Assembly (NCBI RefSeq): GCF_002994745.2 | Contig: NC_037089.1 | Coordinates: 84,716,347-84,780,346, forward strand | Length of the DNA stretch: 64,000 nt | Reading direction: 5' to 3' | Source: Rosa chinensis | Taxonomy: Eukaryota > Streptophyta > Magnoliopsida > Rosales > Rosaceae | Shown: positions 35,601 through 47,120 of the stretch, piece after piece | Position numbering within the stretch: the stretch's first letter is position 1 | Layout of the letters: each line of letters begins with the position of its first letter | Position numbers and translations under genes: made by a program | The notes under the pieces: generated by a model | Told to the model about the DNA's origin: nothing | Database searches by the model: none | The model's input: the letters and a program-made list of their open reading frames with translations, nothing else

Positions 35601-37558
35601 AAACTAAAGCCAAGTGGGAAAACCTTAGTTCCATATTTTCAAGACGAATTCGTTCAACGTATAAGTCCTCCGCCTCCTCCCCATCTGCTTCTGAGGTAAT
35701 TTCATCATCCTTCTTTGGATCTTTTGTGTGCCGACTACTTGACCTTCTGGATAAAAGTTTTTCAGCCCTGCAACAGCAATCACAGCAACAATGGTAAGAG
35801 AAATAATTGTTTCAATATCTAAAGTGAATTTTCTCAGGTATGTTCTTAATAGTCTTAGTAACAACAATCACAGGTAGTGGCTAAAGATGATGTTTTTCAA
35901 ACATAAAACGTACGACTGTATTTTTTTCAACTCTATTAAAATTGATACATTGTCATTAATAATTTAAGTTAATAACTATATAATGACTTTAAAATATTAC
36001 TTACCTAGTTATTCGTAAAAGATATGCCCAAAAACGTGCAATGATCATGTCCACTTTCTCCATGAAAAAGTAATCAGTTGTCTGATCAAGTCCAACACCA
36101 CGCCGGAAGATAATGTACTGAATGTAAGAAAATAACACAGATTAGAACTCTAGAGAGAGAGGAAGGTGGTATAGTAACTAGTGTTTCCTACATTAAACAA
36201 AGAAAAAGAAGATGAGCTTGAATTATCAAGAAGAATATATAACTTCCAATTGTTTGCAATTTTTATGCTAATAAATACCTTATCAGCAAAATCTGGAAGG
36301 TTTTGCTGAGGATTCTCTGCAAAGAAGTTCTTCAGAAGCTTCTTGTCAATCTACATTCATCAGGAACAAAGTATTGGGATCAGCAAATGAGAAAGCACAT
36401 AAAAAGAATTATAAAAAATAAAAGTAAAAAGTTGCATATATATGCATTTAATCTGCAGGTTCCTACTTGGTAATTGGCATCTTACTTAATTGACATGAAG
36501 GGATACACCTTAGACCATACCTTAGATTCATCAACCACGATGGGAAGATTTAGAAGATACTGCCCTGAATGTGCAATCTCAATTTCTTCATCAGTTGCAA
36601 TCTTGAAATTACTCTTTTCCATCACCTGGACCATAACAAGAAATATTACACACTTGTAGTAGACTACGAATCGATAATAGTCTATGGTACGAGGATTCCA
36701 GATATAGTGCTATTAGAAATTTCTCGTATCATCCAGTTGTCATACATTCAAAACAGACTTTCCTATGCATATTGTGACTTGCTTTCATTTCTCTTCTTTT
36801 TATTTTCTTTTTCATGGTTTCTTCAGTTCTTGCTTACAAGGAAAAACAAAAACAAGCATAAACTGAGGCAGCCATGTGACCTGAAGTAAGTACGTGAGGA
36901 AATTCTGTTCCAGTACATCAATCTCTTTAGGAGAAAGATTCTGTTGCTCCAATTTTTGATTCCCATGTACGGGGTCAAATAGCGAATACAGTTGCTGCAA
37001 AGAAAAACATATGTCAAACAAAACTCATTACAATCAGCTCAAGCACACTAGTTATAACACGAGAAAATGACTAGTGCATAGTATCAGCATACCATCAAAT
37101 CCTCGAATTGTAGCAGATACCAAGCCCGAATCGTGTACTCAATTCTCTTGCAGAGCTTTAAAAACTCCGCCCGGTCGGAACTATGTTCTGCAGAATTTCA
37201 ATAAAATAAAAAAGGCCAGGTTTCAGTGAAGTACATTGATGCAAAACTAAGCAAAACATAGCTCGTCGCAATTAAACCACAAAATCATTTTCCTAATTTA
37301 ACTGTGGAGCGAGTAAAGCCACAGGCTCTAATTGCCTAATTCCTAGGAAATTGGAACTAAATGGAGCAACCGACTTTCGAGGACAAAAAATGGAACAAAA
37401 CCCGGAATCGAATACACAATCAAGAGCAAGAGCGGGGTTGGGAACTAACCAATGAGGTTGGCCAAGGACATGATGAGCTTGGGCTTGAGAACCGGAATCA
37501 CGGACTCCCGCTCTATTCGAATCATGTCTTTCTTCTTCTGGGACGCGGTTTTTTCCAT
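32680..37558 (-). CDS. DUF3754/TMEM143-like membrane protein
   Basis: Fifteen exons, all with consistent phase and GT-AG borders, encode about 495 residues. Exons: 37,450-37,558; 37,093-37,187; 36,881-36,994; 36,521-36,625; 36,279-36,350; 36,005-36,117; 35,624-35,767; 35,474-35,542; 34,986-35,073; 34,787-34,858; 34,586-34,686; 34,006-34,123; 33,359-33,418; 33,137-33,247; 32,680-32,796. It resembles the plant DUF3754 family (some members carry an unsupported aminopeptidase label), related to animal TMEM143. Family features are the [20 protein letters not shown] segment, a hydrophobic hairpin at about residues 318-358 ([16 protein letters not shown], then [14 protein letters not shown]), and the tail with [20 protein letters not shown] and [20 protein letters not shown]. 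No catalytic motif is evident and the biochemical role is unknown. The last four exons have a dead duplicate at 6,779-8,193. Confidence 0.92.
33610..33930. repeat. TGTATG-rich minisatellite in intron 12
   Basis: Three units of about 100 bp, homologous to the array at 7,690-8,010. Unit lengths differ between the two loci, so the array has changed since the duplication. Confidence 0.8.
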
Positions 37559-37608
37559 TCTGGGTCTCTGGAGAAGCGAATTGCCAGTGGAAACGGATTG
37601 AGGGTGTT

Positions 37609-37613
<5 letters not shown>

Positions 37614-37646
<33 letters not shown>
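37614..37646. repeat. (GA)n run in DUF3754 5' leader
   Basis: About 16 GA dinucleotides on the plus strand, that is (CT)n on the coding strand, some 56-88 bases before the ATG. CT-rich leaders are common in plant genes. Confidence 0.9.
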
Positions 37647-37651
<5 letters not shown>

Positions 37652-38532
37652 GAACGGTTTATTCTTGACAGTAAAGGGAGGGTTTTGGTTTGGTATCGTT
37701 TTTACTGTTTTGGTGTGTCAGTTTCTTGCAAAACGGGGGGACTGTCGGGGCACAGAAGAGGTGAGACCCAAGCAACACCACACATGGCAGAATCACACAA
37801 ACTGTCAAAAACTGAGGTCATATTGTTTTCACTGAGGCCAAATTGCTCGATTAATACTCGTTTTTCCTTCTTCTTTTTTTCTGATACATTTGCTATTTTA
37901 AACTTATGGTTACGGAGTTACTCAGTGGGCTTGTGACGGATGCACGCGGCTTTATTTTTAGTTAGATTTTATTAGTTTTTAGATTTAGTTTCCTTATAGT
38001 GGCTCTATAGATTTGAGTTGAAAATTGACTTTCCTACATTTTTGTCAACTCGTTTAATGTTTATTTTACTGCCATTGGCCTTCTATGAGGTATTGATCAC
38101 CTATTTCCATAAGAAGAAAAAAGAGGAAGAAGAGCTCAATTCCGATCATAAATAGAAAAATATGCCAAGTGGATGTGGATCCCCTAATATATGATTATTG
38201 ATTGCAAGTCTTACCGTGATAGTAACGAACCACTTGTACCCGGTCATTATATTATAGTTCATCATAAAGATTATTATCTCTAAAATTATCGTGTATAATT
38301 TAAGTGCTAATGTCACTCTTTAGATTAACATATTTTATAAGAAAATTTTATGTGCAGAATAGTTAAGGCCTTCACGCAACATGGAAGACATAGAAATTCT
38401 ACTAGCCTTTGCATAAGCCACAGCCGCCTTCGCCACCTTGATTGGAGCACCCAACGACAGCCTGCAATGCAGGTGAGTTAGTTGTTGAATTTGGAGGAGT
38501 AGCATTCTTTGAGTCCTAAACCGTCAAAGCCT
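37647..38532. other. Intergenic, DUF3754 upstream region
   Basis: Likely promoter-proximal DNA for the minus-strand gene, followed by AT-rich non-coding sequence. No supported gene. Confidence 0.4.
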
Positions 38533-38617
38533 GATCATAACTTGTGATGTAACTTGCACGCTTGACAAAAGATCTAACATTTTGTCAAGCGTGCAAGTTA
38601 CATGACGAGTTATGATC
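38533..38617. ncRNA. Strong short hairpin, possible small-RNA precursor
   Basis: Two 38-bp arms (38,533-38,570 and 38,580-38,617) are complementary with only two mismatches, separated by a 9-base loop GATCTAACA. The arm core is ATGTAACTTGCACGCTTGAC. Such a fold could give a miRNA-like or siRNA product if transcribed, or it may simply be a tiny MITE or inverted duplication. There is no evidence of expression in the sequence. Confidence 0.4.
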
Positions 38618-38621
38618 ATAA

Positions 38622-38800
38622 CTTTCATTAATTTATATACGAATTAGGTTGAGAGAGAGAGATATCAAATCATATTGAAATTTCAAAGAAACAACGAAAC
38701 TCACGTGGGGAAAATTCTATAACAGCTGTAACCCTAAAATTTCTCTTAGTGTTATTGAGAACCAGTTATATAGTTTTCACAAAATGAAGTGGTTTTGGTA
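38622..38800. repeat. Direct repeat, left copy
   Basis: About 170 bp (from CATTAATTTATATACGAA through GGGGAAAATTCTATAACAGC to AGTTATATA) that recurs in the same orientation at 41,945-42,120 at roughly 90% identity by eye. The two copies bracket the foldback and the RNase-H remnant. They could be aged LTR-like ends or a local duplication. No primer-binding site was seen beside them. Confidence 0.65.
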
Positions 38801-38838
38801 TTTAAAAAAAAAACAAAAAAACAAATTTGTGTTCACTT

Positions 38839-39693
38839 AAACACTATATTGTGCCTTAAAATGCCTTAGAGGTAGGGGTATATATAGAGATAATAATAGC
38901 GGACAACCTCATAGGTGGTAGTGTATATAGAGATAGTAATGGCGGATATGTTTTGCTTTGGTAGTTCATATATAGAAATGGATGAAAAGATTAGATGTTT
39001 GGTAACAAACGAACGAAAATGTTATCTCACCGAAACTCCATAATTGGCTTTTCTCGCTTCAAATATTAGAGATCAAGGTAACAATTGGTTCGTGTTTCTT
39101 GAGTGAAGCAGCAGTGATTTTGATTAGGGCAAGATCCATGTGGGAAAGATATTGTAAAACAAGGATGAAACTTTCTTATAGATTTTGATATAAAACTAGA
39201 TATGTATAAACTTATCAAACTTAATCCATTCACCTAATCTTATTTGACATTAGTTGCTAGGATAAGTTGCTTATTAAGTTTGATAAGTTGCTATGAGTCT
39301 ATACATGTTTGGTTTTATATCAAAATCTATAAGAAAGTTTCATCCTAATTTGTTTTAGAATATGTTTTCATATGGATCTTGCCATAATCAAAATCATTGC
39401 TACTTCACTTAAGAAACACAAACCAGTTGTTACCATAATTTATGACATTTGAAGCGACAAAAGACAATAATAGAGTTTCGGCGAGATAACATTTACGTTC
39501 ATTTGTTACCAAAGATCTAATTTTTTTCATCCACTTCTATCTATGTACTACCAAAGCAAAACATAGAGAGAATTTCTCTATTATGAATCTGTTATTATTA
39601 GCTGTATATATACTCCCACCTATGAGATTGTCCGACCTAAATAGCATATAAAGTTACAAAAATCAAGCACTTCTAAGGCACTGTGTAGTGTTT
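38839..39693. repeat. Foldback element, arms about 400 bp
   Basis: An inverted repeat with arms 38,839-39,236 and about 39,268-39,693 and a roughly 30-bp centre. Matching phrases include GATGAAACTTTCTTATAGAT versus its complement at about 39,330, and AAACACTATATTGTGCCTTA near the left end versus TAAGGCACTGTGTAGTGTTT at the right. Identity is perhaps 80%. There is no coding potential. A transcript through it would form a long double-stranded RNA. Confidence 0.75.
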
Positions 39694-39699
39694 CAAATC

Positions 39700-40435
39700 G
39701 CTTGCTTAAATTTTAGGCCAAAATTTCAGATGGCCCGCCTAAAGTTTCGTTTCAAATTTTACCCAAAATCTGAAAGAAATTGCCTCAAATTAAACACCCT
39801 AGGATCTCCAAACTTTACTTACTACTCTCTCTACAATCACTAATAGTTTTGAAAATAGAAATTCAGAGTGGGACTTAGGTTTGGTATTGTTTATATTTTT
39901 TTCCCGGCCTAACAATCACAGTATGAGGAACTCAACAATCTCAAAACATTTGCTTCTATAAGGAATCTTTCTCCATTATGAATTGGCACACAATTGGGTA
40001 CATAATATCGTTACAAGTTCATGGCCCTATTTTGGAACTGATTACGAAAGAAACATGAACATCAAGGAACAACACAAACACATCACCAATTAAGTTGAAT
40101 GTTGTGTTGTTGAGCATATTCACAAAGTAACAAAACGAAGGAGAAAGCAAGCGCACTAATATTCAAAGCCAATTACCAACAATATGGCTACGACTTCAGT
40201 TAAGTACACACTAATCAAATACGACAAGACAAAAAACAAATGATCACTGCAAGAACAAAAAAGGAGGCTGTAAAACAAAATTTACCCATAAAATATATCA
40301 TACCAACACTTAACCAAATCTCCAAAATGTCAACATAAAATATGTTCACATATCCCTAAATTAGGGTTCATTTGCATAGAACTAAACATTACAACCTCTA
40401 GCATAAAAATTAAAACAGTTCCAATCAAGCAGGCT
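39700..40435. other. Intergenic, nothing recognised
   Basis: AT-rich sequence without a supported gene or a clear repeat boundary. Confidence 0.4.
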
Positions 40436-40439
40436 CATA

Positions 40440-41120
40440 TGACATAACAACCCTCTCCTGCCAGTCATTGACCAATTTTCCTTCAAAGGCAAGTCAAGCA
40501 AGAACACTAGCAGCGCAATTCAAAGGACGATCAACCTTGACCCATATCAGGCTGGATTCTCAACATTTGAAGTTACTGGGGCATCGCTTACACCATCTGT
40601 TGCTGTGTTGATTTCTCAGTATCAGCAGCTGAATGTGCAGTGGAGCAAATGTGAGAGGCGTCAGAATAAAACTGCTTCGGAAATTGTGCGGCTCGCTTTG
40701 AACGACAAGCTGGATGGAAGATGGAGGGAGAGACTAGTGATTAACTATGATGAATGATGATGGATGAGATATATTTATGGGGAATGGTTCATTAGCTTTA
40801 CTTAAATTACCTTTGCTATCAAGTTTGAGTTTATGTTTTATGTTTAGACAGGCAATCCTGCTACCAAGTACTTGTTGTTCGGGTTTATCCGCGATCCGCC
40901 TAATAGCAGCATCATCAGCATAGTGACCCTCCATGAAATTGCTGAAGAAATGTGTCTCAAAGATGACATTTCTCAGCTCCATCTGATGATCCTTTGCAAG
41001 CCTCACACCAAACAAGCACGCCCTGGCCTCCACATCTGGGGCAGATGAAGCTAGGCCAAGATTGACATCAACAACATCAAGAGTACAACGGGAACAACGG
41101 GCAACGGCAACTACAGCCAC
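40440..41120 (-). pseudogene. LINE-type RNase H domain remnant
   Basis: The minus frame from 41,120 reads DVVDVNLGLASSAPDVEARA, then CLFGVRLAKDHQMELRNVIFET, which resembles the plant RNase-H-like (RVT_3) domain at the end of non-LTR retroelement polyproteins. Further along the same strand (about 40,440-40,545) is VDRPLNCAASVLA, a stop, then LAFEGKLVNDWQE, resembling the domain's C-terminal part. The parts are in different frames with stops, so this is a decayed element fragment, not a host gene. Confidence 0.6.
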
Positions 41121-41944
41121 TTAGTTGTTAGCCTTACTCCAGTAAGAGATAACATTGATCTTTATCGTTGTGGCATGTGGGATCCAAAACCTGTATTTAC
41201 ACAAAGCTAACTGTTCATAATGATACTAAACAAATTGACAAAGATTTCTGAAAAGATTCTGCAACACAGTCCAATCAAACTTATCTCACAGAGATTTCTC
41301 TATTTTGCACAAGTCAAACTGATTTTTGTGTGTATTAGTATGGTTACATATTGTTATGGGACCCAATAAAGCTTATTTCACAATAAGTTCAGTGTAAATC
41401 TTAATTAACATGGTTTGTCAATGTAAATAGACAATTGACACGGATCATCTGAGTTATTAGCCCTTCATCAAGAGATTTTTATTTTTTTTTATTTTTTTAG
41501 CTGTATGATTGTGTGGTTCTTGTGATTAAATGTTGTATGTGGTCCTCTCTATTCTCGAGATTACTCAGTGAGCTGAAAATTCTTACCTTTTAAAATGTTT
41601 ATTAGGTTATAGAAGCGACCTTAGTAATTCTTATAGGTCCTTGCATAATTGTTGTTTTTTACAATTTTAGAACAACTAAGATACATGAATGAGATCCAAA
41701 CCTGCTTACCTTTTCTATTCACATTGATGATATGCCATCCTTAGGTCACTAACTGTAGGACTCCTCTAATTAAGGCAGAAACTCGATCAGTTCATGCTAT
41801 ATGAACTTCCCATCATTTTGTTACTATCTACTAGTCCACTAATACTTATACCCATTCACCTAATCTTATTTGACATTAGTAGCATGAGACCTTTGGCTGA
41901 GGAGAAATAGTAGGTGAAGGAGTTGGCCGAGGAGGAATAAATGG
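41121..41944. other. Intergenic, nothing recognised
   Basis: AT-rich non-coding DNA. A 25-base phrase near 41,855 (CACCTAATCTTATTTGACAT) also occurs in the foldback near 39,231. Confidence 0.4.
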
Positions 41945-42120
41945 TAGACTTTATTAATTTATATACGAAGTAGGTTGAAAGAGAGAGAGATCAAATCATA
42001 TTGAAATTGAAATTTCAAAGAAACAAGGAAACTCCCATGGGGAAAATTCTATAACAGCTGCAACCCTAAAATTGCTCTCAGTGTTATTGAGAAAAAGTTA
42101 TATAATTTTTACAAAATGAC
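41945..42120. repeat. Direct repeat, right copy
   Basis: Partner of 38,622-38,800 in the same orientation. It lies immediately downstream of the RING-H2 pseudogene. Confidence 0.65.
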
Positions 42121-42235
42121 GTCGTTGTTAGTAACAGGTAAAACTGACTGACCAGATACCACAAGTAAATGGTAAATAGAGGTAATAGTAAAAGTCAGAA
42201 GCAATTACTTGACAGCAGCTTTGGAGGTGGCACCA

Positions 42236-44520
42236 TCAGACACGGCCAAATCGAGCAACTGCGTCCCCGTCCCAATCTGTGTCCCTGTCCTCGTCCATGC
42301 TTCCAGGTGGCATTCGGTATCGGCACAAGGGATAGGTGTGATCTCTCTTCAGCCACTGGACAATGCAATCTACATGATAATGGTGAGCATAAGGTAAACT
42401 AGTAATCAGTTCATCAACACATTTTACAAAGTCCTTCATACAAATAGCACATGTTGGAGTCTCTCGGATAACATCTTCTTCCAAACTATCAAATCTCACT
42501 TTCTTCAAACCTTAAATTGAGGATCTAGATGCAGGAATAGTAACAAGTGATATATATGTTCCTAGCAGGGACACCATAGAAGCATGCGCAGTAGGAGTGT
42601 TGAGTCACAAATTACTTACGCAATTGTGCCCCATAATTATGAAAATTGATTTGTCTTCCATGCTATTTTACCTTTTTTAATCCATTTCCTTTTATTTGTA
42701 GGAAACCTTGCATTGAGAATAAAATGACTATTTGAGGCTTGAAATGTGGAGATTTGAAGCTAGGGGAAGAAGACACGGAGATTGGAAGAAAATTGCAAAT
42801 CGACTTTTCCGGCGACTTTTCCAGCAAACTTTTCCGGCGAGCCGCCACTCATGGAGGGTCTTTTCTCCAGCAAAGGAGGACCATGGTGGTGAGAATCTCC
42901 CATCACTTGAAATTCAAATATCTCCCTACACCTTGTCCTTTTATCACCTTGCCAATTTGGGACCATTTGGGGGACAATGGTGTAAGAGCATCTCTTGCAC
43001 ACTTGGGGACCAAAGATGACACACCTAGCTGATCAAAAAGAGGCCAAAGACCAATTATTTAGAACTCTTGACTCCATTCAATCATCTTCATCCTATCCAA
43101 GATCCATTTTTCTCTCTAGAGAATACACCACCATTTCCACCACTAAAACCACCATCTCCACCTCTAAAACCACCATTTCCACCACTACAACCTTCATTTC
43201 CTCCACCATTCAACACCACAACTCATCTTAGAGATCCCAAATTTCACTATTCTTACCAATATCAAGAGCTTGGAGCAAGGAGAAGGAGGTGACTACCACC
43301 ACATCATGTTCTTGGAGACCCATCTCCACCACCTCTTCCGGCATCATCAATAGTCACCCTTTACTCTCTATCTCTTTATGTATTTGATGTTTAATAGAAT
43401 GTTGAAGCTTGTGTATCTAGCTATGTGTGAGTAGTGAACTAGTTGGGGCTAGGGTTGAAAGCCCTAGCCAAACTTGCTTGGATTGATGCTTTTGTTTATA
43501 AATTGATGAAAATTCATGTTGTCATTCTCACATGCTAAGTCAATAGTTGAATGCATTACTTAGACCTAATCAATTTGAGTTATGTGTTTGCCATGACATG
43601 AAGTTTTTCCTAGAGATTGATTACCTCTAGGCAAAAAGGGAGCATGAAAGCACACCATGTGTGCATGTGAGGGTAGTGAGCTAAAATCACCTAGAGATAG
43701 GATTGGTTTGCTTGCTTGGTTACCTAAACTCTAAGCTTTATGCATTTATGGGCAAATGATTGAGACCTATCCGGTAATTGAATTTGTCTCTAGGTAGTTA
43801 GCTCTAGACTTATCCGGTTAGAGTTAATAAAATGAAAGGGGTTTAAGCCTTAGTAGTCCTATCCGGATGCTAAGAGGGTAGTTGGACAATTAGCTTTGCA
43901 TCATTCATATTCAATTGCTTTAATGCTTGCAAGGGAGGCAAAAGGTGAAACCTGATGCCCTAACTCCCATCCATTTGATAACAACTTGTTTTGTTTAGGT
44001 TAGTTTATATTACTTGCTTCCATTGTTTCAATTTGAATAGAAACCAATCTCAAAATCAAAATCAAAATCAAATCTCTACACACCATCTTGCACATACTCA
44101 CCATGAACTTTGGTTCACTTGTGAGCCTTTGTTTGTGATTGTACATTTGCATATTCTTCTAGTTTTTCCTTAGGTTTTCCCTAGCTAGGAAAGGATTTAC
44201 CAATCCTCGTGGGTTTGACATCCTTACTTAATCCCCTATTCTATAACTTGTACCTCTTGCACTTGAGGGTGGCTTTAATGCTAACAAGGAGTGACACGAG
44301 TAGGGGAAGCATTTAAATTAACATTGATCAGTTCTCTTGCAACCAAATCAATGATATCCTGATAGTCAACACTACCTAATGAGCGAACATGGATGTGCAG
44401 TATTACCACAGTAATAGGCAGATCAGGGACAGCAACTTGAGCAAACTAAGTTATTATTTCCTCAAGAATCGGTGTCTATTGTTCTAATGGAACACCTACA
44501 CTAAGAAGTAACTAGTGCAT
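42236..44520 (-). pseudogene. RING-H2 E3 ligase pseudogene split by a solo LTR
   Basis: On the minus strand the part right of the LTR (44,292-44,520) reads VAVPDLPITVVILHIHVRSL, then GSVDYQDIIDLVARELINVN. Left of the LTR (42,236-42,597) the same frame continues to a stop, then KKVRFDSLEEDVIRETP and a RING: CAICMKDF ... LPYAHHYHVDCIVQWLKRDH then TYPLCR. Removing the LTR and one target-site copy restores the frame across the junction. At least three in-frame stops exist. Two RING zinc ligands are Tyr instead of Cys (LPC to LPY, TCPLC to TYPLC), so the domain could not bind zinc normally. RING-H2 ligases normally pass ubiquitin from an E2 to a substrate. Whether the stops predate the LTR insertion is unknown. 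Confidence 0.8.
42598..44286 (+). mobile_element. Solo LTR, 1.69 kb
   Basis: Starts TGTTGAGTCACAAATTACTT and ends TTTAATGCTAACA, flanked by a perfect 5-bp duplication AGGAG at 42,593-42,597 and 44,287-44,291. It is closely similar to the element at 45,445-47,115 in the opposite orientation. There is no internal retroelement DNA. The proline-rich open frames inside (43,068-43,292) come from a CCACCACTAAAACC-type short tandem repeat. It interrupts the RING-H2 pseudogene. Confidence 0.93.
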
Positions 44521-44990
44521 GTCCCTACTTGTTAAGTAATCGGGAGTGACCAAAACTCCTCTGCAACTTATCAAGGTACTTTCATCAATCATCATGTGTA
44601 TAGTTTGCAGGATCATCATACCAAGCTTTGCTTGAAGAAAAATATGTTAAGCTGCCTATCCCTTCTTGGTGGCAATGTTGTTTGATATTTCCTTACTTAG
44701 CTCCTATATATATCCCTCCTCTCGAACATGCTTAAAGAACTGATATTAGAAGAGGAAAAACAGAGTTTAAATAACTTGTAGGAGTAGGTAAATGAGTATC
44801 TTGAAGAACTGAGGTTAATAGTGAGTATCTTGAAGAACTGAGGTTAATAGTGAATAAAGAGTGTCAATCGATTAGTAGTATGTTGTACTAGTTGAAGATG
44901 AAGAGGACTATAGATAGCTAACTAGCCCTAAATCAAAGAGAAGTACGTAAAAGCCTATTTTCTGTCAATACTACGAAAAGCTGCCTCCCC
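44521..44990. other. Intergenic between solo LTRs
   Basis: Mostly unassigned. The first part may be more RING pseudogene upstream sequence. A 28-bp tandem duplication (TGAGTATCTTGAAGAACTGA...) lies at about 44,791-44,850. Confidence 0.45.
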
Positions 44991-45313
44991 AAGGGCTAAT
45001 TTGGGATTGTTGTGACTTTTAAATAAAACTGTTGTTGTTGCGTTCTGAGAATAATCAGCTATGAATTAAAACAGTTTTGTGTTTGATACATAATATTTTT
45101 AAAAGTGTTGTCAATACATAAAACAACTACATAGCGTGTTGTTATCCATAATAGATTCTAAAAGCAACCTCTAGGCTGCTTCTAAAATCTGCTGTTAGTG
45201 ACCTGTAACTTTCAATTAAAGTTGCTTTTTATTTATTTACCAAACACATTAAAATCTAAAATTTTGAACAAAAACTGATTTTTTTTAAAACGAAGCAATC
45301 CCAAACGGGACCT
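44991..45313. mobile_element. Probable short MITE
   Basis: About 320 bp with imperfect inverted ends: left GGGCTAATTTGGGATTGTTG; right, reverse-complemented, GGTCCCGTTTGGGATTGCTT. AT-rich and non-coding. No clear target duplication was resolved, so the superfamily is open. Confidence 0.5.
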
Positions 45314-45444
45314 TAGTGAGCTATCATTGTAGGGTGACACACATCAATAACCAATTGTACATTGGTATTTTGGAATATCACGATTGAGTTTAAATTGATA
45401 AGAACAAAATAACTTACTCATTGAGGATTTGAGAAAGGGATGCA

Positions 45445-47115
45445 TGTTAGCATTAAAGCCACCCTCAAGTGCAAGAGGTACAAGTTATAGAATAGGGGAT
45501 TAAGTAAGGATGTCGAACCTACGAGGATTGGTAAATCTTTTCCTAGCTAGGGAAAACCTAAGGAAAAACTAGAAGAATATGCAAGTGTGGCTCACAAGTG
45601 AACCAAAGTTCATGGTGAGTATGTGCAAGATGGTGTGTAGAGATTTGATTTTGATTTTGAGATTGGTTTCTATTCAAATTGAAACAATGAAAGCAAGTAA
45701 TATAAACTAACCTAAACAAAACAAGTTGTTATCAAATGGATGGGAGTTAGGGCATCGGGTTTCACCTTTTGCCTCCCTTGTAAGCATTAAAGCAATTGAA
45801 TATGAATGATGCAAAGCTAATTGTCCAACTACCCTCTTAGCATCCGGATAGGACTACTAAGGCTTAAACCCCTTTCATTTTATTAACTCTAATCGGATAA
45901 GTCTAGAGCTAACTATCTAGAGACAAATTCAATTACCGAATAGGTCTCAATCATTTACCCCTAAATGCATAAAGCTTAGAGTTTGGGTAACCAAATAAGC
46001 AAACCAATCCTATCTCTAGGTGATTTTAGCTCACTGCCCTCACATGCACACATGGTGTGCTTTCATGCTCCCTTTTTGCCTAGAGGTAATCAATCTCTAG
46101 GGAAAAACTTCATGTCATGGCAAACACATAACTCAAATTGATTAGGTCTAAGTAATGCATTCAACTATTGACTTAGCATGTGAGAATGACAACATGAATT
46201 TGCATCAATTTATAAACAAAAGCATCAATCCAAGCAAGTTTGGCTAAGACTTTCAACCCTAGCCCCAACTAGTTCACTACTCACACATAGCTAGATACAC
46301 AAGCTTCAACATTCTATTAAACATCAAATACATAAAGAGATAGAGAGTAAATGGTGACTATTGATGATGCCGGAAGAGGTGGTGGAGATGGGTCTCCAAG
46401 AACATGATGTGGTGGTAGTCACCTCCTTCTCCTTGCTCCAAGCTCTTGATATTGGTAAGAAGAGTGAAATTTGGGATCTCTAAGATGAGTTGTGGTGTTG
46501 AATGGTGGAGGAAATGAAGGTTGTAGTGGTGGAAATGGAGGTTTTAGAGGTGGAGATGGTGGTTTTAGTGGTGGAAATGATGGTGTCTTCTCTAGAGAGA
46601 AAAATGGATCTTGGATAGGATGAAGATGATTGAATGGAGTCAAGAATTATGAATAATTGGTCTTTGGCCTCTTTTTGATCAGCTAGGTGTGTCATCTTTG
46701 GTCCCCAAGTGTGCAAGAGATGCTCTTACACCATTGTCCTCCAAATGGTCCCAAATTGGCAAGGTGATAAAATGACAAGGTGTATGGAGATATTTGAATT
46801 TCAAGTGATGAGAGATTCTCACCACCATGGTCCTCATTTGCTGGAGAAAAGACCCTCCATGAGTGGCGGCTCGCAGGAAAAGTTTGCCGGAAAAATCGCC
46901 GGAAAAGTCGATTTGCAATTTTCTTCCAATCTTCGTGTCTTCTTCCCCTAGCTTCAAATCTCCACATTTCAAGCCTCAAATAGTCATTTTATTCTCAATG
47001 CAAGGTTTCCTACAAAGAAAAGGAAATGGATAAAAAAAAAGGTAAAATAACATGGAAGACAAATCAATTTTCATAATTATGGGGCACAATTGCGTAAGTA
47101 ATTTGTGACTCAACA
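45445..47115 (-). mobile_element. Solo LTR, 1.67 kb, inverted relative
   Basis: Reads TGTTAGCATTAAAGCCACCC at the left and ends GTGACTCAACA, so it is the reverse complement of the 42,598-44,286 family. A perfect 5-bp duplication ATGCA lies at 45,440-45,444 and 47,116-47,120. The different target duplications prove two separate insertions. Open frames within are repeat artefacts. Confidence 0.93.
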
Positions 47116-47120
47116 ATGCA

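Noticed and set aside
40734..41120. 128-codon minus frame as a host gene
   Set aside because: Its sequence resembles the RNase-H-like end of non-LTR retroelements, and the continuation is broken, so it was kept only as a remnant.
43068..43292. Proline-rich open frame (repeats of PPLKPP)
   Set aside because: Encoded by a short tandem repeat within a solo LTR and repeated in the inverted copy at 46,419-46,643. There is no start or splicing evidence for a gene.
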